Source: Branchipolynoe longqiensis
Taxonomy: Eukaryota > Annelida > Polychaeta > Phyllodocida > Polynoidae
Direction of reading: 5' to 3'
NCBI GenBank assembly: GCA_030323885.1
Contig: CM059191.1
Span: forward strand, 103,960,292-104,024,291
Length of the DNA: 64,000 nucleotides
The notes below the pieces were generated by a model. It worked only from the letters and a program-made list of their open reading frames with translations, was not told the DNA's origin and made no database searches. Made by a program: the position numbers and the translations under genes. Below, one piece after another: positions 11,723 to 23,200 of this stretch. How positions within the stretch are numbered: the stretch's first letter is position 1; each line of letters starts with the position of its first letter.

Positions 11723-12135
11723 CAGCCATGACAGCGACACTTCCCCTTGAACATGGAGAGTTCAAATTTCCATGAGCAAGAACATGAGGTCTAACACCCC
11801 ATTTACACCCCTTTGGCCATAAAACGGCAATGTAGATGTGGGAGTTAGTAGTGGCGTTCATGCTTTGGGAGGCAGGCTTGGATGTACCATTTACACCTGC
11901 CCCCAGGGTGCGCTGTTATTGAGTTTGTGTGAGGTTAGATGGTGTTATACTTGTTTTCTCGTGTTTGTGCCAGTTTTGTGAGTGCTTGGACCGCGGTGCT
12001 CACCGCGCAGTCTCAGTAGAGAGAGGCACTTCCGGTCCAACCGGAACTGCTGCTAAGGTCCTGCATCAGTAATTATGTGAGTATGAATAATGTATGGTCT
12101 ACTCTATTCCATCCCATGAGTGTCTGTATCAATAT
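11723..12135. other. Unassigned stretch with paired ETS-like motifs
   Basis: No gene recognised. Two facing ETS-like cores (acttccgg at 12028 and ccggaact at 12040) lie in a GC-richer patch at 11990-12060. A short TA/CA microsatellite follows near 12137-12160. Confidence 0.3.
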
Positions 12136-12189
12136 ATATACACACATATATATATAGACATATACCACACACAGGAGGAGTAGGGGTAA

Positions 12190-12640
12190 CATCCAATACA
12201 CACTCTCGTCTGTTCCCCGACACACACACTCTCCTGTTCCCCGAGCCGCACACACTCTCCTGTTCCCCGAGCCGCACACACTCTCCTATCCCCCAACTCA
12301 CACATACTCTCTTGTCCCCCGATTCATCCACTCTCATGTTCCCCTTACCACACACATTCTCCTGTTCCCCTCACCACACACATTCCCCTGTGTCCCTGCA
12401 CACATACTCTCCTGTCCCATCTACCCACACCCACTGTCCTGCTCCCAAACACACACACCCTCCTGTTCCCCAACCCACACACATATTTCGCTGGTGTCCG
12501 TACACACACACCCTCCCATTCTCATCCCCACACAACTTCTCCTGTTCCTTCATCCTCACAGTTTCTCTTCCCCATCCACGCAGTTTCCTGGTCCCCGATC
12601 TGCACATTCTTCTGTTCCCCTATCCACCCCACCTCCAAGT
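12190..12640. repeat. Degenerate 24-bp minisatellite (cacacactctcctgttcccc)
   Basis: The first units near 12210-12280 are close to identical. Later ones drift strongly while keeping cacac and ctcctgttcccc. Confidence 0.8.
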
Positions 12641-12743
12641 TCTCGCACCAATAAACCCATACAATTCGGTGTCAGTGTGGGCCTGATACATCATGCATGT
12701 GAGTGTTTGTATGTACGTGAGTTTGTAGCTATGAGTGCAATGA

Positions 12744-12960
12744 GCTGCTCACCTTAGTAAACAAAGTCCACACATAACTCTGCATGAGTTGTGCGTGGAC
12801 TGCCTGTGGGTGAGTGTGTGAGTAGGTGTCTGGTGTTTAAGTGGGCAAGTAGCTGTGTAAGTGTGTGGTACTGTTTGAATGTGTGGGTATGTGTAAGTCT
12901 AGGTGTACGTGAGCTTGTGGGCGTGAGTGCAGTGATCTGGTCACCTTAGTAAACAAAGTC
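12744..12960. repeat. Two units containing a conserved ctcacct-agtaaaca block
   Basis: The blocks at 12747-12768 and 12939-12960 share tcaccttagtaaacaaagtc. The same block recurs at 15597 and 16275. The units separate GTGTGA-type spacers, so they mark a higher-order repeat covering 12.7-16.3 kb. Confidence 0.6.
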
Positions 12961-12999
12961 AGGTTCCTGAGGCGTGTGTGGATTGTTTGTGTGTGGGTA

Positions 13000-13500
13000 G
13001 GTGTGGAGCAGTGGGGATCGGAGTGTTTGTCACTGTGGTAGTGTGGAGTGGGGCAGGTGTATGTCTAGGTGGGTGGGGAGGTGTGTGGAGTGTGAGTGTG
13101 TGGGTAGGTGTGGGGTTGGAGTGTGTGTCACTGTGGTTGTGTGGAGTGGGGCGGGTGTACGTGGGTGGGGAGGTGTGTGTGGAGTGTGTGTGGGGGTAGG
13201 TGTGGGGTTGGAGTGTGTGTCACTGTGGTTGTGTGGAGTGGGGCGGGTGTACGTGGGTGGGGAGGTGTGTGTGGAGTGTGTGTGTGTGTGGGTAGGTGTG
13301 GGGTTGGAGTGTGTGTCACTGTGGTTGTGTGGAGTGGGGCGGGTGTACGTGGGTGGGGAGGTGTGTGTGGAGTGTGTGTGTGTGTGGGTAGGTGTGGGGT
13401 TGGAGTGTGTGTCACTGTGGTTGTGTGGAGTGGGGCGGGTGTACGTGGGTGGGGAGGTGTGTGTGTTTGTGTGGGGGTAGGTGTGGGGTTGGAGTGTGTG
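13000..13500. repeat. About 93-bp GT-rich minisatellite, left clean block
   Basis: Five units carry ggtgtggggttggagtgtgt, tcactgtggttgtgtgg and ggcgggtgtacgtgggtgg. Spacing varies by a few bases because of GT-run length. Confidence 0.9.
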
Positions 13501-14975
13501 TCACTGTGGGTTGGGGTGGGGGGTGGTGGGGGGGGGGGGTGGGGAGGGGGGGGGGAGGGGGGGGTGTGTGGGTAGGGGGGGTTGGGGTGTGTCACGGTGG
13601 TGGTGGGAGTGGGGGGGGATGGGGTGGGGAGTGGGGTGGAGTGTGGGTGTGTGGGGTAGTGGGGTGGAGTGGGTGTCCGTGGTTGTGTGGGGGGGGGGTG
13701 TACGGGGTGGGGAGGTGTGTGGGGGTGTGGGGTGGGTGTGGGGGTGGAGTGGGTGGCAGTGGGGTGTGGGGTGGGGGGGTGTCGTGGGGGGGGGGTGTGG
13801 TGTGGGGGGGTAGTGTGGGGGTGTTAGGTGTGGGGTGGGGGGGTGTGGTGTGGGGGTTGGGGGGTGTGTGGGGGTGGGGGTGTGGGGTTGGGGTGTGTGC
13901 AGGGTGGGTGGGTGGGTGGGGGGTGGTGGGGGTGTGGTGGGGGTGTGGGGGGGTGGTGTGGGGGTGGGTGGGTGTGTGGTTGGTGGGTGGGGGTGTATGT
14001 CTAGGGGGGGGGGTGTGGTGGGGGTTGTGTGGGGTGTGGGGGGGTGGGGGTGGGTGTGGGGGGTGGTGGGGGTGGGGGGGGGGTGGGGGTGGGGGTGGGG
14101 GGGGTGGTGGGGTGGTGGGTGGGGGTGGGGGGTGGGGGGGTGTGGGGGGTGGGGGTGTGGGGGGGGGGGGGTGGGGGGGGGGGTGGGGTGGGGGGTGTGG
14201 TGGGGGTGGGGGGGGTGGTGGTGGGGGTGGTGGGGGGTGGGGGGTTGGGGGTGGTGGGGTGGGGGGGGTGGTGGGGGGTGGGTGGGGGGGGGGGGGGTGT
14301 GGGGTGGGGGGGGGGTGGTGGGGGGTGTGGGTGGGGGGGTGGGGGGGTGGGGTGTGGTGTGGGGGGGGGGTGGGGGTGGGTGGGGGTGGGGGTGGGGGGG
14401 GGGTGGGTGGGGGGGGGTGGTGGGGTGGGGGGGTGGGGTGTGGGTGGGGGGGGTGGGGGTGGGGGGGGTGTGGGGGGGTGGGGGGGTGGGGTGGTGGGGT
14501 GGGGGGGGGGTGTGGGGTGGTGTGGGGGGTGGGGGGGGTGGGTGGGGTGGGGGTGGGGGGTGGGGGGGGTGGGGGGGGGGGTGTGGGGTGGGTGGGGTGG
14601 GGGGGGGGTGTGGGGTGGGGGGTGTGGGGGGGGTGTTGGGGTGGGGGGGGGGGGGGGGTGGGGGTGGGTGTGGGTGGGGGTGTGGGGGGGTGGGTGGGGG
14701 TGGGGTGGGGTGGGGGGTGTGGGGGGTGGGGGGGTGGTGGTGGGTGGGGGGGGGGTGGTGGGGGGGGGGTGGGGGTGGGGGGGGGGTGGTGGGGTGGTGG
14801 GGTGGGGTGGGGGGTGGGGGTGGGGGGTGTGGGGGGGGTGGGTGTGGGGTGGGGGGGGTGGGGGTGTGGGGGGGTGTGGGGGGGGTGGTGGGTGGGTGGG
14901 GGTGGGGGGGGGGTGGGGGGGGGTGGGGGGTGGGGGTGGGGGTGGGTGGTGGGGGTGGGGTGGGGGTCGGTGTGG
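13501..14975. repeat. Degenerate poly-G/GT block, about 1.5 kb
   Basis: It is nearly all G and T, with dozens of runs of four or more G separated by single T. It lies between two clean blocks of the same 93-bp minisatellite. It has strong G-quadruplex potential. Residual fragments of the unit persist at both edges, so this may be the same array with its sequence corrupted. Confidence 0.85.
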
Positions 14976-15590
14976 TTGTGTGGGGAGTGGGGCGGGTGTG
15001 CGAGGTGGGTGGGGAGGTGTGTGGAGTGTGGTGTGGGGGTAGGTGTGGGGTTGGAGTGTGTGTCACTGTGGTTGGGTGGAGTGGGGGGTGTAGTGGGTGG
15101 GGAGGGTGTGTGGGGGTGGTGGGGGGTGGGGTTGGAGTGTGTGTCACTGTGGTTGTGTGGAGTGGGGCGGGTGTCGTGGGTGGGGGGTGTGTGTGGAGTG
15201 GGTGTGGTGTGTGGGTAGGTGTGGGGTTGGAGTGTGTGTCACGTGGGTTGTGTGGAGTGGGGCGGGTGTGCGTGGGTGGGGGGAGGGGTGTGTGTGGAGT
15301 GTGTCGTGGGTTTGTGTGGGTTAGGTGTGGGGTGTGGAGTGTGGGAGTGTGGTGTGTGTGGAGTGGGGGTGGGTGTCGGGGTGGGGAGGTGTGTGTGTGG
15401 GTGTGGGGGTAGGTGTGGGGTTGGAGTGTGTGTCACTGTGGTTGTGTGGAGTGGGGCGGGTGTACGTGGGTGGGGAGGTGTGTGTGGAGTGTGTGTGTGG
15501 GGGTAGGTGTGGGGTTGGAGTGTGTGTCACTGTGGTTGTGTGGAGTGGGGCGGGTGTATGTGTACGTAGGTGGGGAGGTGTGTGTGGAGT
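14976..15590. repeat. About 93-bp GT-rich minisatellite, right clean block
   Basis: Units with gtgtggggttggagtgtgtg and tcactgtggttgtgtggagt resume, first damaged and then clean from about 15415 to 15590. Confidence 0.9.
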
Positions 15591-15621
15591 GAACTGCTCA
15601 CCTCAGTAAACACAAGCAGGT

Positions 15622-16262
15622 TTATGTCTGTGTTATGTGTGGATTGTTTGTGTGTGAATGTGGAAGTATGTGGCACTGTGTGAGCATGGTACTGTGTGTG
15701 AGTGTTTCGGTAGCTGCGTGAGTGTGATTGTGTGTGAGTGTGTGGGTAGGTGTGTGGTACTGTGTGGCACTGTGTGGGTAGGTGCCTGACACGGTGTGTG
15801 AGTGTGTCGGAAGGTGTGTGAGAGTGTGTCGGGTGGGGTGTCGTACTGTGTATGAGTGTTTAGATGGTTGTGTGAGTGTAATCTCTGTCTATGTGCACTT
15901 GAGTCTGTATGTATATGAAACTTTGTTTGAGTGCGGAAGTAGCTGTGTGAAAGTGTGTGAGTGTGTGGGAGTGTGTGGCACTGTGTGAGTGTGTAGGTCT
16001 GTCTAAGTGTACGTAAGTCTGTAGGTATGTGATACTTTGTTTGAGTGCGTAGGTAGCTGTGTGAGTGTGTGTGTGAGTGTTTGGCATTGTGTGAGTGTGT
16101 AGGTCTGTCTAAGTGTACGTAAGTCTGTAGGTATGTGATCCTGTGTTTGAGTGGGTATGTAGCTGTGTGAATGTGTGTGAGTGTGTGGGAGTGTGTGTGA
16201 GTGTGTGGCACTGTGTAAGTGTGTGGGTCTGTCTGGGTGTACGTAAGTCTGTAGGTCTGGTC
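15622..16262. repeat. GTGTGA-rich minisatellite with about 108-bp higher-order unit
   Basis: The block ggtctgtctaagtgtacgta plus agtctgtaggtatgtga occurs near 15995, 16103 and, diverged, 16227. Between copies are gtgtgagtgtgt runs. Confidence 0.8.
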
Positions 16263-16480
16263 GCACTGAGCCCCTCACCTCGGGAAACACACGCAGATTC
16301 CCGCGTGAATTCCCCGCGCGTTCCCGTGCGCAGACGACCGGCGCAGTGAGACGTAGTGCGCAGCCGAGTGCGCACGTGACCAGTGGGACGGCGGCAAATG
16401 GCCGCCTCACTCCGAGGCTGCAATAACCAGGCACCCCGCCTGCGTTGGTTGGCGCCTCTGCTGCCACCAGCACGTCTAGT
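16263..16480 (-). promoter_or_regulatory. CpG-rich island, candidate promoter or first exon with splice-donor-like edge
   Basis: It is dense in CpG, unlike its neighbours. It contains a cacgtg E-box near 16372 and ggcggcaaatggccgcc near 16390. On the minus strand its edge reads cccgag|gtgagg at about 16275, a good 5' splice-site shape. No start codon or protein can be assigned, so an exon is only inferred. Confidence 0.3.
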
Positions 16481-16569
16481 TTCTCCGCTCTCAGTGTCAG
16501 ACAACCCCAGTCATTTACAAGTCAGCCTTCACCCTCCGCAGCAGGAGTCCGGCCTGGAGGGGCCACCTG

Positions 16570-16949
16570 CAGGAGGCCACCTGTATTAATGCACCCCCCC
16601 CCCCACAGCAGGACACCACCTGTGTTAATGTACCCTCCACAGCAGGGCACTGCCTGCATTAATACATCCCCACAGCAGGACATCACTTGCATCGCCATAT
16701 CGGGGTGTCTCATGCATTACTAAATCCCCACATCAGGACACATCCTGCATTGATGCATCCCAACAGCAGGACATCACCTGTGTTCATGTATGCACCACAG
16801 CGGGGTACCGCCTGCATCAATGCACTCCATCAGCAGGACACCACCGGTATAAAGACATCCCCCTAGCAGGATACCACTTACATTAATAAATCCCCACACC
16901 AGACCATCACCTGCATTAATATGCCCTGCAGCAGGATGCCACCTGTATC
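16570..16949. repeat. Degenerate edge of the 33-bp array, about 12 diverged units
   Basis: Recognisable cccacagcaggacaccacct and attaat pieces show many substitutions and length changes. Old diverged units at an array margin are expected when homogenisation acts centrally. Confidence 0.8.
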
Positions 16950-17283
16950 AAAGCTGCATAGTCCGATGAAATATCAAATTTTCAAAACCAAACCAATTAT
17001 CTAGATTTGATTTTCCATATCTAACTTAGATACTGATGCACTTATTAAGCATTTGTTTCTGGGTAGAAGGAAATACTGCGTCAATTTAATAGAACCTGTT
17101 ACTGCAAAAATCTATGGTGTCAGAGTTTTGGCAAGCTTACCAAAACTAATTTTCCATGCTTGCACTCAACATATCTCAAAGGTTTACCATTATAATAAAA
17201 GGAACTTTGAACTAATGTAAAGTAGATACTCGTGATCGATCTAACATATTTATCACAGAAAGAATACTGAAATTCAAAACCAT
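16950..17283 (+). mobile_element. M1 inverted-repeat element, right terminus missing
   Basis: It starts with the M1 terminus aaagctgcatagtccgatg inside a degenerate 33-bp unit. The interior matches the copies at 28851 and 29459 (tagaacctgtt, ggtgtcagagttttggcaag). The right inverted repeat is absent: the sequence passes straight into the main 33-bp array, so the end was deleted or overwritten as the array expanded. Confidence 0.75.
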
Positions 17284-20200
17284 CAACTACCTGTATTAAT
17301 ACATCCCCACAGCAGGACACTACCTGTATTAATACATCCCCACAGCAGGACGCCACCTGTATTAATACATCCCCACAGCAGGACGCCACCTGTATTAATA
17401 CATCCCCACAGCAGGACGCTACCTGTATTAATACATCCCCACAGCAGGACGCTACCTGTATTAATACATCCCCACAGCAGGACGCCACCTGTATTAATAC
17501 ATCCCCACAGCAGGACACCACCTGTATTAATACATCCCCACAGCAGGACGCCACCTGTATTAATACATCCCCACAGCAGGACGCCACCTGTATTAATACA
17601 TCCCCACAGCAGGACGCCACCTGTATTAATACATCCCCACAGCAGGACACTACCTGTATTAATACATCCCCACAGCAGGACGCCACCTGTATTAATACAT
17701 CCCCACAGCAGGACGCCACCTGTATTAATACATCCCCACAGCAGGACACTACCTGTATTAATACATCCCCACAGCAGGACGCCACCTGTATTAATACATC
17801 CCCACAGCAGGACGCCACCTGTATTAATACATCCCCACAGCAGGACACTACCTGTATTAATACATCCCCACAGCAGGACGCCACCTGTATTAATACATCC
17901 CCACAGCAGGACGCCACCTGTATTAATACATCCCCACAGCAGGACGCTACCTGTATTAATACATCCCCACAGCAGGACGCCACCTGTATTAATACATCCC
18001 CACAGCAGGACGCCACCTGTATTAATACATCCCCACAGCAGGACGCCACCTGTATTAATACATCCCCACAGCAGGACGCCACCTGTATTAATACATCCCC
18101 ACAGCAGGACGCCACCTGTATTAATACATCCCCACAGCAGGACGCCACCTGTATTAATACATCCCCACAGCAGGACGCCACCTGTATTAATACATCCCCA
18201 CAGCAGGACGCCACCTGTATTAATACATCCCCACAGCAGGACGCCACCTGTATTAATACATCCCCACAGCAGGACGCCACCTGTATTAATACATCCCCAC
18301 AGCAGGACGCCACCTGTATTAATACATCCCCACAGCAGGACGCCACCTGTATTAATACATCCCCACAGCAGGACGCCACCTGTATTAATACATCCCCACA
18401 GCAGGACGCCACCTGTATTAATACATCCCCACAGCAGGACACCACCTGTATTAATACATCCCCACAGCAGGACGCCACCTGTATTAATACATCCCCACAG
18501 CAGGACGCCACCTGTATTAATACATCCCCACAGCAGGACACTACCTGTATTAATACATCCCCACAGCAGGACGCCACCTGTATTAATACATCCCCACAGC
18601 AGGACACCACCTGTATTAATACATCCCCACAGCAGGACACCACCTGTATTAATACATCCCCACAGCAGGACGCCACCTGTATTAATACATCCCCACAGCA
18701 GGACACTACCTGTATTAATACATCCCCACAGCAGGACGCCACCTGTATTAATACATCCCCACAGCAGGACGCCACCTGTATTAATACATCCCCACAGCAG
18801 GACGCCACCTGTATTAATACATCCCCACAGCAGGACGCCACCTGTATTAATACATCCCCACAGCAGGACACTACCTGTATTAATACATCCCCACAGCAGG
18901 ACGCCACCTGTATTAATACATCCCCACAGCAGGACGCCACCTGTATTAATACATCCCCACAGCAGGACGCCACCTGTATTAATACATCCCCACAGCAGGA
19001 CACCACCTGTATTAATACATCCCCACAGCAGGACGCCACCTGTATTAATACATCCCCACAGCAGGACGCCACCTGTATTAATACATCCCCACAGCAGGAC
19101 ACCACCTGTATTAATACATCCCCACAGCAGGACGCCACCTGTATTAATACATCCCCACAGCAGGACGCCACCTGTATTAATACATCCCCACAGCAGGACG
19201 CCACCTGTATTAATACATCCCCACAGCAGGACGCCACCTGTATTAATACATCCCCACAGCAGGACGCCACCTGTATTAATACATCCCCACAGCAGGACGC
19301 CACCTGTATTAATACATCCCCACAGCAGGACGCCACCTGTATTAATACATCCCCACAGCAGGACGCCACCTGTATTAATACATCCCCACAGCAGGACGCC
19401 ACCTGTATTAATACATCCCCACAGCAGGACGCCACCTGTATTAATACATCCCCACAGCAGGACGCCACCTGTATTAATACATCCCCACAGCAGGACGCCA
19501 CCTGTATTAATACATCCCCACAGCAGGACGCCACCTGTATTAATACATCCCCACAGCAGGACACCACCTGTATTAATACATCCCCACAGCAGGACGCCAC
19601 CTGTATTAATACATCCCCACAGCAGGACGCCACCTGTATTAATACATCCCCACAGCAGGACACCACCTGTATTAATACATCCCCACAGCAGGACGCCACC
19701 TGTATTAATACATCCCCACAGCAGGACGCCACCTGTATTAATACATCCCCACAGCAGGACACCACCTGTATTAATACATCCCCACAGCAGGACACTACCT
19801 GTATTAATACATCCCCACAGCAGGACGCCACCTGTATTAATACATCCCCACAGCAGGACGCCACCTGTATTAATACATCCCCACAGCAGGACGCCACCTG
19901 TATTAATACATCCCCACAGCAGGACACCACCTGTATTAATACATCCCCACAGCAGGACGCCACCTGTATTAATACATCCCCACAGCAGGACGCCACCTGT
20001 ATTAATACATCCCCACAGCAGGACACCACCTGTATTAATACATCCCCACAGCAGGACGCCACCTGTATTAATACATCCCCACAGCAGGACACTACCTGTA
20101 TTAATACATCCCCACAGCAGGACGCCACCTGTATTAATACATCCCCACAGCAGGACGCCACCTGTATTAATACATCCCCACAGCAGGACACCACCTGTAT

Positions 20201-23200
20201 TAATACATCCCCACAGCAGGACGCCACCTGTATTAATACATCCCCACAGCAGGACGCCACCTGTATTAATACATCCCCACAGCAGGACGCCACCTGTATT
20301 AATACATCCCCACAGCAGGACGCCACCTGTATTAATACATCCCCACAGCAGGACACTACCTGTATTAATACATCCCCACAGCAGGACACTACCTGTATTA
20401 ATACATCCCCACAGCAGGACGCCACCTGTATTAATACATCCCCACAGCAGGACGCCACCTGTATTAATACATCCCCACAGCAGGACACCACCTGTATTAA
20501 TACATCCCCACAGCAGGACGCCACCTGTATTAATACATCCCCACAGCAGGACGCCACCTGTATTAATACATCCCCACAGCAGGACGCCACCTGTATTAAT
20601 ACATCCCCACAGCAGGACACCACCTGTATTAATACATCCCCACAGCAGGACGCCACCTGTATTAATACATCCCCACAGCAGGACGCCACCTGTATTAATA
20701 CATCCCCACAGCAGGACGCCACCTGTATTAATACATCCCCACAGCAGGACGCCACCTGTATTAATACATCCCCACAGCAGGACGCCACCTGTATTAATAC
20801 ATCCCCACAGCAGGACGCCACCTGTATTAATACATCCCCACAGCAGGACGCCACCTGTATTAATACATCCCCACAGCAGGACGCCACCTGTATTAATACA
20901 TCCCCACAGCAGGACGCCACCTGTATTAATACATCCCCACAGCAGGACGCCACCTGTATTAATACATCCCCACAGCAGGACGCCACCTGTATTAATACAT
21001 CCCCACAGCAGGACGCCACCTGTATTAATACATCCCCACAGCAGGACGCCACCTGTATTAATACATCCCCACAGCAGGACGCCACCTGTATTAATACATC
21101 CCCACAGCAGGACGCCACCTGTATTAATACATCCCCACAGCAGGACACCACCTGTATTAATACATCCCCACAGCAGGACGCCACCTGTATTAATACATCC
21201 CCACAGCAGGACGCCACCTGTATTAATACATCCCCACAGCAGGACGCCACCTGTATTAATACATCCCCACAGCAGGACACCACCTGTATTAATACATCCC
21301 CACAGCAGGAAGCCACCTGTATTAATACATCCCCACAGCAGGACGCCACCTGTATTAATACATCCCCACAGCAGGACGCCACCTGTATTAATACATCCCC
21401 ACAGCAGGACGCCACCTGTATTAATACATCCCCACAGCAGGACGCCACCTGTATTAATACATCCCCACAGCAGGACGCCACCTGTATTAATACATCCCCA
21501 CAGCAGGACGCCACCTGTATTAATACATCCCCACAGCAGGACGCCACCTGTATTAATACATCCCCACAGCAGGACGCCACCTGTATTAATACATCCCCAC
21601 AGCAGGACACCACCTGTATTAATACATCCCCACAGCAGGACGCCACCTGTATTAATACATCCCCACAGCAGGACGCCACCTGTATTAATACATCCCCACA
21701 GCAGGACGCCACCTGTATTAATACATCCCCACAGCAGGACGCCACCTGTATTAATACATCCCCACAGCAGGACGCCACCTGTATTAATACATCCCCACAG
21801 CAGGACGCCACCTGTATTAATACATCCCCACAGCAGGACACCACCTGTATTAATACATCCCCACAGCAGGACGCCACCTGTATTAATACATCCCCACAGC
21901 AGGACGCCACCTGTATTAATACATCCCCACAGCAGGACGCCACCTGTATTAATACATCCCCACAGCAGGACGCCACCTGTATTAATACATCCCCACAGCA
22001 GGACGCCACCTGTATTAATACATCCCCACAGCAGGACACCACCTGTATTAATACATCCCCACAGCAGGACGCCACCTGTATTAATACATCCCCACAGCAG
22101 GACGCCACCTGTATTAATACATCCCCACAGCAGGACGCCACCTGTATTAATACATCCCCACAGCAGGACGCCACCTGTATTAATACATCCCCACAGCAGG
22201 ACGCCACCTGTATTAATACATCCCCACAGCAGGACGCCACCTGTATTAATACATCCCCACAGCAGGACGCCACCTGTATTAATACATCCCCACAGCAGGA
22301 CGCCACCTGTATTAATACATCCCCACAGCAGGACGCACCTGTATTAATGCATCCTCACAGCAGGACACTACCTGTATTAATGCATCCCCACAGCAGGACG
22401 CCACCTGTATTAATACATCCCCACAGCAGGACGCCACCTGTATTAATACATCCCCACAGCAGGACGCCACCTGTATTAATACATCCCCACAGCAGGACGC
22501 CACCTGTATTAATACATCCCACAGCAGGACGCCACCTGTATTAATACATCCCCACAGCAGGACGCCACCTGTATTAATACATCCCCACAGCAGGACGCCA
22601 CCTGTATTAATACATCCCCACAGCAGGACGCCACCTGTATTAATACATCCCCACAGCAGGACGCCACCTGTATTAATACATCCCCACAGCAGGACGCCAC
22701 CTGTATTAATACATCCCCACAGCAGGACGCCACCTGTATTAATACATCCCCACAGCAGGACGCCACCTGTATTAATACATCCCCACAGCAGGACGCCACC
22801 TGTATTAATACATCCCCACAGCAGGACGCCACCTGTATTAATACATCCCCACAGCAGGACGCCACCTGTATTAATACATCCCCACAGCAGGACGCCACCT
22901 GTATTAATACATCCCCACAGCAGGACGCCACCTGTATTAATACATCCCCACAGCAGGACGCCACCTGTATTAATACATCCCCACAGCAGGACGCCACCTG
23001 TATTAATACATCCCCACAGCAGGACGCCACCTGTATTAATACATCCCCACAGCAGGACGCCACCTGTATTAATACATCCCCACAGCAGGACGCCACCTGT
23101 ATTAATACATCCCCACAGCAGGACGCCACCTGTATTAATACATCCCCACAGCAGGACGCCACCTGTATTAATACATCCCCACAGCAGGACGCCACCTGTA

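Noticed and set aside
13392..15412. Large glycine/tryptophan/valine-rich proteins
   Set aside because: They are translations of G/T low-complexity sequence. The opposite strand gives equally long Pro/His/Thr frames.
16383..16589. Short ORF across the CpG island
   Set aside because: It lacks an ATG start, has no recognisable domain and runs into the degenerate 33-bp repeat.
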